From NCBI GenBank assembly GCA_965206445.1, contig CBDBJR010000002.1, positions 2,728,001-2,792,000 of the forward strand: DNA of 64,000 nucleotides, in the 5' to 3' direction. Of this stretch, positions 41,143-51,147 are shown piece by piece (the stretch's first letter is position 1; each line of letters begins with the position of its first letter). Origin of the DNA: CBDBJR01 sp965206445 (GTDB taxonomy: Bacteria; Pseudomonadota; Gammaproteobacteria; Arenicellales; Poriferihabitantaceae). The notes under the pieces are model-generated. The model was not told where the DNA came from. It searched no databases and saw nothing but the letters and a program-made list of their open reading frames with translations. Made by a program: the position numbers and the translations under genes.

Positions 41143-42171
41143 ATGCCAACCACCGCGCCGAAAAAAATCGACCTTCGCAGTGATACCGTAACCCTGCCCT
41201 GCCACGGTATGCGGCAGGCCATGATGCGGGCCGAGGTGGGCGACGATGTTTACGATGAAGACCCGACGGTAAAAAAACTGGAAGGCAAACTGGCCGAGCT
41301 GGCCGGTATGGAGGCCGGGCTGTTCTTCCCCTCCGGGACGCAGAGCAATCTGGCGGCGCTGCTCAGCCATTGCCAGCGCGGCGATGAGTACATTGTCGGC
41401 CAGAACGCCCATACCTACCGATACGAAGCCGGCGGGGCGGCCGTGCTGGGCAGTATTCAGCCGCAGCCGATCGACATGGACGCGGATGGCCGCATCGACC
41501 CGGACAAAATCCGGGCGGCAATCAAAGCCGATGATTTCCACTTTGCCCGAACCCGCCTGCTGGCATTGGAAAACACCCACGGCGGCAGCATCGTCCCGCT
41601 ATCCTATCTCGACCGCGCCGCTGCACTGGCGCGGCAGCACGGCCTGGCTTTTCATCTCGACGGCGCGCGGGTTTTCAATGCGGCGGTGGGGCTGGGCATT
41701 GAGGTCGGCGAGATTACCGGAAAATTCGACTCGGTCTCCATTTGCCTGTCCAAAGGGCTGGGGGCACCGACCGGGACGGTTTTGTGCGCCGGCAAACCCT
41801 TGATCAAGGCCGCCAAACGCTGGCGGAAAATGCTCGGCGGCGGTATGCGCCAGGTCGGGATTTTAGCCGCCGCGGGGCTTTACGCATTGGAGCACAATGT
41901 GGCGCGGTTGCAGCAGGATCACGACCTCGCCGGCACGCTGGCGGCACAGTTGCAGTCGCTCGACGGCGTGGAACTGGTGGGCGGCGGGGCGCGCACCAAC
42001 ATGTTGTTCATCCGGCTTGACAATGGCGACTACGCCGGATTGCATGCGTACGCCAAAGCGCGTGGCCTGTTGATTGGCGCGCAGGGGCCGCTAAGACTGG
42101 TAACCCACAAACAACTCGACCCGGCCGATATTACCCGGGCGGCGGAGACTATCGCCGCGTATGTGACGTAA
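41143..42171 (+). CDS. ltaE: Low-specificity L-threonine aldolase
   Basis: PLP enzyme of 342 residues. DLRSDTVTLP opens the conserved region (10-19); substrate and cofactor residues lie in FFPSGTQSN (61-69) and FHLDGARVFNA (170-180), and the PLP lysine is K204 in ICLSKGLGAP. LtaE cleaves L-threonine and allo-threonine to glycine and acetaldehyde. It is divergent from the Rieske oxygenase gene. Confidence 0.92.
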   Translation: MPTTAPKKIDLRSDTVTLPCHGMRQAMMRAEVGDDVYDEDPTVKKLEGKLAELAGMEAGLFFPSGTQSNLAALLSHCQRGDEYIVGQNAHTYRYEAGGAAVLGSIQPQPIDMDADGRIDPDKIRAAIKADDFHFARTRLLALENTHGGSIVPLSYLDRAAALARQHGLAFHLDGARVFNAAVGLGIEVGEITGKFDSVSICLSKGLGAPTGTVLCAGKPLIKAAKRWRKMLGGGMRQVGILAAAGLYALEHNVARLQQDHDLAGTLAAQLQSLDGVELVGGGARTNMLFIRLDNGDYAGLHAYAKARGLLIGAQGPLRLVTHKQLDPADITRAAETIAAYVT

Positions 42172-42205
42172 CGCCACAGGGTAATCCGACCGCAGGGTCA
42201 TCCGA

Positions 42206-42222
42206 CCCCGGGCGACCCGGGG
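42206..42222. terminator. Hairpin between convergent ltaE and asparaginase genes
   Basis: Perfect seven-base stem CCCCGGG/CCCGGGG with a three-base loop, between two convergent stop codons. No T tract, so its strength is uncertain. Confidence 0.4.
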
Positions 42223-42232
42223 CCGCCGGCAT

Positions 42233-43240
42233 TCAAACCTCGCTCCATAGGCCGGCGGGGGCGATTTCACCGGTCACCCAGCCCTGGGTGTTTTTTATCG
42301 CCGGGCGGAAATAGGCTTGCAGGCCGGTTTGTGCGCTCGCGTCAAGCGCGCCGATGCGTTGCAGCAACGCGCCCAATGCCACTTCGCTGGCGCGACCGGC
42401 GCCGTCGTCGATTTTCAATGCGAACCCCAGCCGCAAGTGGGGGACACAGCCGCCGTAGACCCCTTCCGCACCGGTTTTGACCAGCACCGAGCCGGCGCTT
42501 TGCCGGATCACGGCGGTGCAGCAGCGCTCACTGCCGGCCAGCATCTGCGGATGCCGGCGCACGGCATCCAGCACCCGGGTCAACGCCCTGCCGGTGGTCG
42601 GGTCCGCCTGCGTCAGGTCAGCAAACCGGGCAAACCCGGCGGCCAGCAGCAGCAGCGGCAGACAAATTGCCGGCACCCCGCAGCCGTCTCTCTCCCACGG
42701 CAGCGACAGCGCATCAATGTCCAGCAGCTCGGACAAACTGCGCAGCCAGGCCTGCTGCGCCGGGTGCGTATAGTCGCTATAACCGCGGGTGGCCGTATCG
42801 AGATACCGGGCCAGCGTCAGCATGCCGGTATGTTTGCCCGAGCAATTATTGTGCACCCGTTGCGCCGGCTGCTGCGCCGCCCACAACTGCTGCGCGGTCG
42901 CCGCATGCAGCGGCACCGCGGCGCCGCATTCCAGATCATCGCCGCTGAGCCCCAGGCGCGCCAGCCAATGGGTGACGCAGTCGATGTGCATCGGCTCGGC
43001 ATTGTGCGAAGCGCAGGCGAGCGCGATTTCCTGCTCACTCAAGTTAAAATGATCGGCCGCACCACTTTGCAGCAGCGGCAGAACCTGAAAAAATTTCAGG
43101 CTGGAGCGCGGGAAAATGGAGCGCTCGGTATCGCCGATCGAGAACACGACCCGCCGGTTGGCGTCGACCACGACCGCGCTGCCGCGATGGCACGATTCGA
43201 CCATGCCATTGCGCCGCACTTCGACTAAAATCGGATTCAT
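42233..43240 (-). CDS. L-asparaginase of the rhizobial (ReAV/PF06089) type
   Basis: Asparaginase_II-family protein of 335 residues, structurally distinct from the E. coli enzymes and related to serine beta-lactamase-like folds. The catalytic SxxK is in FPRSSLKF (S46, K49), and further family blocks are HNNCSGKHTGMLT, WERDGCGVPAICLP and KTGAEGVYGG. It hydrolyses L-asparagine to aspartate and ammonia. It stands alone, convergent with ltaE. Confidence 0.9.
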   Translation of the reverse strand: MNPILVEVRRNGMVESCHRGSAVVVDANRRVVFSIGDTERSIFPRSSLKFFQVLPLLQSGAADHFNLSEQEIALACASHNAEPMHIDCVTHWLARLGLSGDDLECGAAVPLHAATAQQLWAAQQPAQRVHNNCSGKHTGMLTLARYLDTATRGYSDYTHPAQQAWLRSLSELLDIDALSLPWERDGCGVPAICLPLLLLAAGFARFADLTQADPTTGRALTRVLDAVRRHPQMLAGSERCCTAVIRQSAGSVLVKTGAEGVYGGCVPHLRLGFALKIDDGAGRASEVALGALLQRIGALDASAQTGLQAYFRPAIKNTQGWVTGEIAPAGLWSEV

Positions 43241-43506
43241 TATGCTGCTTCGGTTGGTATTGTTGTGGCCGGAGTGGCCGCCGCATCAAACGCGACGACG
43301 GCCCGGGTCGAGTGAAACCGGCGGGGGGCATTGTATCTTGCCGGGCGCCTGTTTACCCGGGTGACCGCCGCGCGCATCGTTCAGCGCCCGTTGTACGGCA
43401 TCATTTCATCTGCCCGGCATGATAAAAATAGCATAAAACAACGTAAACTTCGATTATCCGAGCGTATGATCGCACTGCCGAATTTACCCCGCATACAGAT
43501 TGAACC

Positions 43507-45237
<1,731 letters not shown>

Positions 45238-45371
45238 CTGAAGCCGAACTGCACGGCCGTCTGAATCGGCAGTGCAGCCGCGAATCCCGCAAAAAAATGC
45301 CGCATCCGGCGCGAATTATCAATATATCGTACTTTAACGCAAATGCAGGCCGGTTTTTATGTGTAAAAGTA

Positions 45372-45400
45372 TTGTACTCAAAGCTGAATACGACTATATT
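45372..45400 (+). promoter_or_regulatory. Promoter for the cold-shock gene
   Basis: TTGTAC and TATATT with a 17-base spacer, a near-consensus sigma-70 promoter. It implies a 5-prime leader of about 93 bases, AT-rich, with a GGCTGC/GCAGCC hairpin at 45459-45474 just before the ribosome-binding site AAGAGG. Long structured leaders are usual in cold-shock genes. Confidence 0.65.
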
Positions 45401-45499
45401 GCGCCTGCTATTTTGTAATCCGTCGTACAGCTTTCTTTATCGGCTGTCGTGTATGTTTGGCTGCATTGGCAGCCGTAATAAACTTTAAGAGGTTTTTTT

Positions 45500-45712
45500 A
45501 TGTCAGGCGATTTAGTCACTGGAACCGTAAAATGGTTTAATGATTCGAAGGGTTTCGGTTTCATTACAGTAGAAGGCAGTCCGGATGTTTTCGTTCACTA
45601 CCGTGCCATTAAAGGCGATGGGAGAAAAACGTTGCGTGATGGCCAGCAAGTGTCTTTTGAAATGGTTGAAGGGGCCAAAGGCCTCCAAGCGGAAAACGTA
45701 ACTCCGATGTAA
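45500..45712 (+). CDS. Cold-shock protein (Csp)
   Basis: Single cold-shock domain of 70 residues. RNP1 is KGFGFI and RNP2 is VFVHY; TGTVKWFNDSKGFGFIT is the family signature. These proteins bind single-stranded RNA and melt secondary structure at low temperature. It follows an AT-rich leader and is followed by a strong hairpin. Confidence 0.95.
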   Translation: MSGDLVTGTVKWFNDSKGFGFITVEGSPDVFVHYRAIKGDGRKTLRDGQQVSFEMVEGAKGLQAENVTPM

Positions 45713-45722
45713 TTGGTGTTAT

Positions 45723-45744
45723 GCCTCGGCCAGTCGGCCGAGGC
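45723..45744 (+). terminator. Hairpin after the cold-shock gene
   Basis: Perfect nine-base stem GCCTCGGCC/GGCCGAGGC with a four-base loop, ten bases after the stop codon. No T tract follows. Confidence 0.65.
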
Positions 45745-46317
45745 CCGACAAGCCTGTGAGCGTCATTCAGGCAGGCGACGTCGGTTGAGGTTTCGCGACC
45801 TGTAGGTCGGCCTGTTGTGTGAGGCGCCTCGCATGAGTTGATGGATCGTCGCCCAGCCGCTATTGGTGGCTGGATTGCGGTTCAATCGGGGTTCGCCCCG
45901 GTCGAGTCGGCGCATGCGGTTGCGAAATCCTGTCCGTTGTACCGGTTCGCATGTTGTAACAGGCATGTGGCAATAGCACTGGGTTCTGCCGAGCGGTGTA
46001 ACGCCGCCCGGCAGGATTTTCACGTTCAGGCCGGCGGGATGCAGCCCGTTTTTCACCGGCCAATCCGGTCAGAAATACGGCGTCCTGCTGACCCATACGG
46101 CACCGGCACTTCCGCTTTTCGTCCCGGCAATGGCGCCCGGTTCATCCAGCTCTGATCTGCCGGCCAGGCAGTGTATCACCCCGGTATCGGCGAGTAATTT
46201 GTGCAGCACCGTATTCAGGTCGCTTGTGCCGCCCAACTCGAATTCGATTTTCGTATACTATCGATACGGTTAGTCCACCATCCGATTTCGGCCACCATAA
46301 CCCACACTCCACACACC
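45745..46317. other. Unassigned stretch between the cold-shock and flavin reductase-like genes
   Basis: About 570 bases with open frames of about 100 codons on both strands, overlapping each other, rich in Arg/Pro/Gly, and with no family that I recognise. I call no gene here. The last 60 bases contain the promoter region of the flavin reductase-like gene. Confidence 0.4.
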
Positions 46318-46932
46318 ATGTTCATTGATCTTACCCAGCTCAGCACGCCCCAGGTCTACTTCACGATGACCCAGACAGTCATTCCGCGACCGGTCGCCTG
46401 GATTCTCACCGAGAATGACAACGGCAGTTACAATCTCGCCCCTTTCTCCTATTTCAACGCCGTATGCAGTGACCCGCCGCTGGTTGCGGTTTCGATCGGC
46501 AGGCAGCCGGATGGCAGTGAGAAAGACACGCTGCGCAATATCCGCACACGCAGTGAGCTGGTGATACATATCGCCAGTTGCGACCAGTTGCACGATTTGA
46601 ACCAAACCTCGGCCACGCTGCCGCCGGGGGAGTCCGAAGTCAATGCGTCAAATCTGCCGTTGGAGGCGGTCGAAGGCTTTCATTTGCCCAGACTGCGCGA
46701 TTGCAAGATTGCCATGATGTGCCGCCGCGAGCGTATTTTGGAGCTGGGCAACAACCATCAGGCGCTGGTGATGGCGCAAGTGGATACGATCTATCTTGCC
46801 GATGACTGCGCCGAGACCAATGACAAAGGGCGGCTGAAAGTGGACGCGAAAAAAATACAACCGCTGGCCAGGCTGGGCGCCAGCGAATATGCCTCGTTCG
46901 GCGAAGTCCTGTCGGTAAAACGCCCCGCTTGA
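46318..46932 (+). CDS. Flavin reductase-like domain protein
   Basis: Split-barrel FMN-binding protein of 204 residues. Blocks TVIPRPVAWILTEND (about 20-34), YNLAPFSYFNAVCSDPPLVA (38-57) and HQALVMAQVDTIYL match flavin reductase-like proteins. It binds FMN and supplies reduced flavin or uses it itself; the partner is unknown. The start is the ATG that begins the conserved region; upstream frame is unrelated. Confidence 0.85.
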   Translation: MFIDLTQLSTPQVYFTMTQTVIPRPVAWILTENDNGSYNLAPFSYFNAVCSDPPLVAVSIGRQPDGSEKDTLRNIRTRSELVIHIASCDQLHDLNQTSATLPPGESEVNASNLPLEAVEGFHLPRLRDCKIAMMCRRERILELGNNHQALVMAQVDTIYLADDCAETNDKGRLKVDAKKIQPLARLGASEYASFGEVLSVKRPA

Positions 46933-47003
46933 TGCAGGCCCGCCGGCCGGATGGCGGTCGGTTGCGCGGCCACGCCGCGTGGAGGTCGGAGTCGGGGCGG
47001 GCT

Positions 47004-47579
47004 TTAATTCGGTTCGTGCAGCAATGCGGTGATACGCGATTCGATAGCCAGCGCCTGCGCGCTGTCGGCATGCGTTTCACCGACATAGTTGTGGCGAATA
47101 TTGCCCTGTTTGTCGATTAGATAATAACTCGGCCAATAGCGATTGTTCATCGCGCGCCAATACGTAAAGTCATTGTCCATCACCGTCGGGTGCTTGAGCT
47201 CGAACTCTTGAATCTTGGCCTCGATGTTGGCGCGCACTTTCTCATGCTCGAATTCCGGCGTATGCACGCCAATGATGATAAAGTCTTCGTCTTGCAGGCG
47301 CGCCTCCATTGCGTTCATCCATGGGAATGATCGATAGCAATTCCAGCAGTCAAACGTCCAGAAATCCAGCATCACGACCTTGCCGCGCAAATCCGCCAGG
47401 CGCAGGGGCGGCGAATTCAACCAGGCTTCGGGGGCGGTTTGGTGAAACTCGGGCGCCAGCCGACGGGTGACGGGCTGCTCATTGGAATTGGCCCGCTCCA
47501 TATTGAACAGAAAAACGGCCGCAATCGCCACCGACACCACGCCGACGGCCACCAGCAGGTTGGATTGGAAAGATTTCAT
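47004..47579 (-). CDS. Membrane-anchored thioredoxin-like protein, DCWNC active site
   Basis: Protein of 191 residues with an N-terminal membrane anchor (about 8-26) and a periplasmic thioredoxin fold. The active site reads TFDCWNCYR (C78, C81), not the usual WCxxC; the cis-Pro region is RYWPSYYLIDK. The pattern is like the C-terminal part of DipZ-type proteins. It may reduce disulfides outside the membrane; its partner is not visible. Confidence 0.82.
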   Translation of the reverse strand: MKSFQSNLLVAVGVVSVAIAAVFLFNMERANSNEQPVTRRLAPEFHQTAPEAWLNSPPLRLADLRGKVVMLDFWTFDCWNCYRSFPWMNAMEARLQDEDFIIIGVHTPEFEHEKVRANIEAKIQEFELKHPTVMDNDFTYWRAMNNRYWPSYYLIDKQGNIRHNYVGETHADSAQALAIESRITALLHEPN

Positions 47580-47703
47580 AACGGGATCGACACTCGTAGC
47601 AGAGAATACAGATTAGTCCGCATTTTGGCCGACAAGTTTCATCCGTATCATCCCTGCGCCCGGCCGGGTCGAGTGGGGGGCGAACCGGCCGGTTGCCGGC
47701 GGT

Positions 47704-47940
47704 TCATGCTTTGTGGCTGCCGTCGCATAGCGGTTGATTGCCGGTAGCCTTGCAGCCGCAGAAAAACACCCGTGCATCTGCGTGCGCCCGGTATTCGACC
47801 GGCGCAAACTCGCTGCCCTTATGCGAGCCGTCACAAAAAGGCTGATTGCCGCTTTTGCCGCAGGCGCACCAGTAATAGGTCTTGTCGGCTTTGACGTCGA
47901 CGGCAAAGGGCGCATCTGCTGCGCGTACAGGTCGGTTCAT
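47704..47940 (-). CDS. Dual CDGSH iron-sulfur protein
   Basis: Protein of 78 residues with two CDGSH domains: CACGKSGNQPFCDGSH (25-40) and CGCKATGNQPLCDGSH (61-76). Each coordinates a [2Fe-2S] cluster through three Cys and one His. The two sites are nearly the same, which suggests an internal duplication. No partner gene is evident. Confidence 0.9.
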   Translation of the reverse strand: MNRPVRAADAPFAVDVKADKTYYWCACGKSGNQPFCDGSHKGSEFAPVEYRAHADARVFFCGCKATGNQPLCDGSHKA

Positions 47941-48053
47941 GGTCGGGTACTCGATATAAAAAAAAAGTTTGTGCCGACGGTGATTGTAACCAATACCGGC
48001 AGCAGCGCACGTCCCATTTTGCCGCGCCGGGCCGGGCCGCCGGCGTATACGCC

Positions 48054-48854
48054 CTACCCCGATTGGTCGCCCGGCGCCCAGCGCGGCTTGCGCCGTTCAA
48101 AAAACGCCTGTATACCCTCGGCCGATTCCTCGCCCTCCCAGGCCGCTGCCAGCTGCGCCGTACAGTAGCGCCGGTTTTCGCTGTGCCGATGGCTGCGAAC
48201 GTAGGCGATCAACTGCTTGGTTGCGGCCACCGCACCGGGTGCGCAATGCAATAATTCGCGGATTTCATTGTCGACGCACGCATCCAGCTCGTCTGCGCTG
48301 ACGCATTCATCCAGCAGGCCGTATCGGTATGCATCCTGCGCCGTGAAAAAATGCGCATTCAACAGCAGGCGTCTGGCCTGTGTGGCGCCCAGCTTGTGCA
48401 CCACATACGGCGCAATATTTGCCGGCACCAGCCCGAGCTTGACCTCACTAAAACAAAATCGGGCCGATTCGACACCGATCGCCATATCGCACACGCACAT
48501 CAGGCCCAATCCGCCGCCAAACGCCGGGCCGTTCACCTTGGCGATGGTCAGTTGCGGGATTTGGTTCAGTTCGTACAGCAGCGTCGCCAGTTTGCCGCTC
48601 TGCAGCAGGCGCTCGGTCGGCGCCAGTGCGCGACTGCGACGCATCCAGTTCAGATCCGCACCGGCGCAAAAGCTGCCGCCCTGCCCAGCCAGTACCACCG
48701 CTCTTATCCGCGCATCCTGTTGAATCTGTTGCGCCGCCTGAGTCAATTCGTCCAGCATCGTTGCGCTCATCGCATTGTGCCGCTGTGGCTGCTCAAGCAG
48801 CAGCGCCGCCACACCGCGCGCATCGATCTGTAGCGATATTGTCTCGAAGGTCAT
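48054..48854 (-). CDS. Enoyl-CoA hydratase/isomerase-family protein (methylglutaconyl-CoA hydratase-like)
   Basis: Crotonase of 266 residues. ADLNWMRRSR near 66-75 forms the first oxyanion loop and FGGGLGLMCVCDMAI near 112-126 the second. The first catalytic Glu is replaced by Gly (G117), while the second, E137 in FCFSEVKLGL, is kept. This pattern is known in methylglutaconyl-CoA hydratases of leucine breakdown. The rest of that pathway is not in the window. It lies 112 bases downstream of the PaaK-like gene on the same strand. Confidence 0.82.
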   Translation of the reverse strand: MTFETISLQIDARGVAALLLEQPQRHNAMSATMLDELTQAAQQIQQDARIRAVVLAGQGGSFCAGADLNWMRRSRALAPTERLLQSGKLATLLYELNQIPQLTIAKVNGPAFGGGLGLMCVCDMAIGVESARFCFSEVKLGLVPANIAPYVVHKLGATQARRLLLNAHFFTAQDAYRYGLLDECVSADELDACVDNEIRELLHCAPGAVAATKQLIAYVRSHRHSENRRYCTAQLAAAWEGEESAEGIQAFFERRKPRWAPGDQSG

Positions 48855-48966
48855 GCTGAATAGATCCATCAAATGCGGCCGGTTGAATCCGAAGTCGATG
48901 TTCGGTGCCCGGTCAGCCGGGGCGCAACCCGCTGCCGACCCCCGCCCGCCAGGGCCGCATCAAGCG

Positions 48967-50196
48967 CTAATCGTACTCGCGCGCATCTTCAATCACGACG
49001 CCGTCATTTGGCAGACTGCCCGGCGCCACCCATTTCACTTCGGCGCGCAGCTTGCAAATATCCCGAATGCTCTGCTGCACCGACTCGGTTAGCGACGCTT
49101 CCTGCTGCCGACACTCACAGTGCAGACACATGCTGTCGCGTTGCTCGACCCAGCGAATAATCAGGCGCGCTTTCTCGATCTGCTCATACCGCTGAACGAT
49201 CTGCGCCACTTGCGACGGATGGACAAACAGACCGCGGACCTTGGCGGTTTGATCCGCTCGCCCCATCCAGCCCTGAATCCGCATATTGGTGCGCCCGCAT
49301 TCGCTCGTCCCCGGCAGCAACGCCGACAAGTCACCGGTCGCGAAACGAATCAACGGATAGTCCGGATTCAGCGTCGTCACCACGACCTCACCGACCTCAC
49401 CGGCGGACAGCGGGATGCCGGTGCCCGGTCTGACGATTTCCAGCAGCACGCCTTCATCGACAATCAACCCCTGATCGTCAATGCTCTCGTACGCAATCAA
49501 ACCGAGATCGGCGGTGGCATAGCATTGTTTGGCCGCCACACCGTGCTCGAACAGAAACCGGCGAGTAGACGCCGGCAGCGCTTCGCCCGACACCAGTGCC
49601 TTGTGCAAACCGGCGATATCGGTGTTTGTCTGCTGCGCCTGCTGCACCAGTATTTTCAAAAATGACGGCGTGCCGGCGTAGCCGTTCGGTTTTAACTCAC
49701 GGATGGTCTGCAATTGCAGTTCGGTTTGACCGACTCCGGCGGGAATCACGGTACACCCCAATGCGTGGCAACCTGAATCCACCATCTGCCCGGCCGGTGT
49801 CAGATGGTAGGAAAAACTGTTGTGCACCAGATCGCTGCGCCGAAACCCGGCGGCAAACAAGGCCCTGGCAAAACGCCAATAGTCGGCGCGATACCCTGCC
49901 GGCTCGTAAATCGGCCCCGGTGACGAAAAAATATATTTGATCCGCTCAGCGGCCAGCAAACCGCCAAACGGCGGGTGGGCCGACTGCCACTGCTGCAAGT
50001 CGGCCTTGCGCGTCACCGGCAACGCCGCCAGCTCGCTCAATGCAGACAATGAGCGGCCGTCAAATTCAGCCAGCAGGTCGGTGTAGGCCGCGGCGTTTTG
50101 TCGGGCGTGGTCGATCTGGCCTTGCAGCGCAGTCAGTAACGCCTGATCTCTGTCGGGCTGACTGCGTGTTTCCAGTCGGTCAAAATAATCGGTCAT
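48967..50196 (-). CDS. Phenylacetate-CoA ligase-like adenylating enzyme
   Basis: PaaK-type AMP-forming ligase of 409 residues. Family marks include LAALPVTRKADLQQW near 57-71, SSPGPIYEPAGY near 91-102 in place of the usual Ser-Ser-Gly-Thr loop, GTPSFLKILVQQA, and RIQGWMGRADQTAKVRGLFV near the C-terminus. The loop lacks the typical SGTTG, so activity is less sure than family. Last gene of the Liv-type operon; 32 bases separate it from livF. Confidence 0.8.
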   Translation of the reverse strand: MTDYFDRLETRSQPDRDQALLTALQGQIDHARQNAAAYTDLLAEFDGRSLSALSELAALPVTRKADLQQWQSAHPPFGGLLAAERIKYIFSSPGPIYEPAGYRADYWRFARALFAAGFRRSDLVHNSFSYHLTPAGQMVDSGCHALGCTVIPAGVGQTELQLQTIRELKPNGYAGTPSFLKILVQQAQQTNTDIAGLHKALVSGEALPASTRRFLFEHGVAAKQCYATADLGLIAYESIDDQGLIVDEGVLLEIVRPGTGIPLSAGEVGEVVVTTLNPDYPLIRFATGDLSALLPGTSECGRTNMRIQGWMGRADQTAKVRGLFVHPSQVAQIVQRYEQIEKARLIIRWVEQRDSMCLHCECRQQEASLTESVQQSIRDICKLRAEVKWVAPGSLPNDGVVIEDAREYD

Positions 50197-50228
50197 CTCG
50201 AAATAGAAGTCAGCCCGGCGCCGGGGCC

Positions 50229-51044
50229 TTATGCCAGCCAGCGTTTTCGCCGCCGATATTGTTTGACATCGCGAAAGTTCTTCTTGCGGTCGCCGCTGAC
50301 ACCGAGATAGAACTCTTTCACATCTTCGTTTTCAGCCAGCGCCCCGGCTTCGCCGTCCATCACCACCCGGCCGTTTTCCAAAATGTAGCCGTAGGTCGCG
50401 TAGCGCAGTGCCACCGTGGTATTTTGTTCGGCCAGCAGGAACGTCACGCCCTCCTGCTGATTCAGCGACTTAACGACTTCAAAAATCTCATCCACCAACT
50501 GCGGCGCCAGCCCCATGGAAGGCTCATCCAGCAGAATCACCCTCGGCTTTGCCATCAACGCCCGCCCCACTGCGACCATCTGCTGTTCACCGCCGGAGGT
50601 GTAGCCGGCCTGGCTCCTGCGCCTTTCCTTGAGCCGGGGGAAATAGCCGTAGACTTTCTCAAGATCATGGGCAATCGCCGCGCGGCCGTCTTTGCGCGTA
50701 TACGCGCCGGTCAGCAGATTTTCCTCCACCGTGAGATGCTCAAAGCAGCGCCGCCCTTCCATCACCTGGACGATGCCCATTTCAACCAGCTCATGGGGGG
50801 ACATTTTCTCCACCCGTTCGCCGTTGAATTCGATCGAGCCCTTGGTAACTTCGCCGCGCTCGGTGCCCAGGATATTGGAGATGGATTTGATCGTGGTCGT
50901 TTTACCGGCGCCGTTGGCGCCCAGCAGCGCAACGACCCCGCCCTCAGGCACCTCCAGCGATACGCCTTTGAGCACCAGGATAACGTGGTCGTAAATAACC
51001 TCGATGTTATTTACGCTAAGCAGGGTGTTGCCGGATAAAGTCAT
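50229..51044 (-). CDS. livF: Branched-chain amino acid-type ABC transporter ATP-binding protein LivF
   Basis: ABC ATPase of 271 residues. Walker A GANGAGKT at 42-49, signature YTSGGEQQMVAVGRAL, Walker B VILLDEPSMGLAP, and the switch His position occupied by Gln in LLAEQNTT, as in LivF. It starts at MTLSG, eight residues into the open frame. A terminator lies between it and the binding-protein gene. Confidence 0.9.
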   Translation of the reverse strand: MTLSGNTLLSVNNIEVIYDHVILVLKGVSLEVPEGGVVALLGANGAGKTTTIKSISNILGTERGEVTKGSIEFNGERVEKMSPHELVEMGIVQVMEGRRCFEHLTVEENLLTGAYTRKDGRAAIAHDLEKVYGYFPRLKERRRSQAGYTSGGEQQMVAVGRALMAKPRVILLDEPSMGLAPQLVDEIFEVVKSLNQQEGVTFLLAEQNTTVALRYATYGYILENGRVVMDGEAGALAENEDVKEFYLGVSGDRKKNFRDVKQYRRRKRWLA

Positions 51045-51078
51045 ACGCCCGCGGCTATGGAAGGCCAATTGCCAGGCA

Positions 51079-51121
51079 AAAAATCAGGGCGGTCCGGGAG
51101 CACAAACCGGAACCGCCCTGG
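51079..51121 (-). terminator. Intrinsic terminator after the substrate-binding-protein gene
   Basis: GC-rich stem (CAGGGCGGTTCCGG with CGGACCGCCCTG on the minus strand; one bulged base) followed by ATTTTTT. It lies 27 bases after the stop of livJ and before livF, so part of the transcripts end here. Confidence 0.8.
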
Positions 51122-51147
51122 GTGAACGCCTGTCGATCGACTCGGGG

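Noticed and set aside
45763..46056. A 97-codon minus-strand gene
   Set aside because: It overlaps a similarly long plus-strand frame, has no ribosome-binding site and no recognisable family; left as unassigned.
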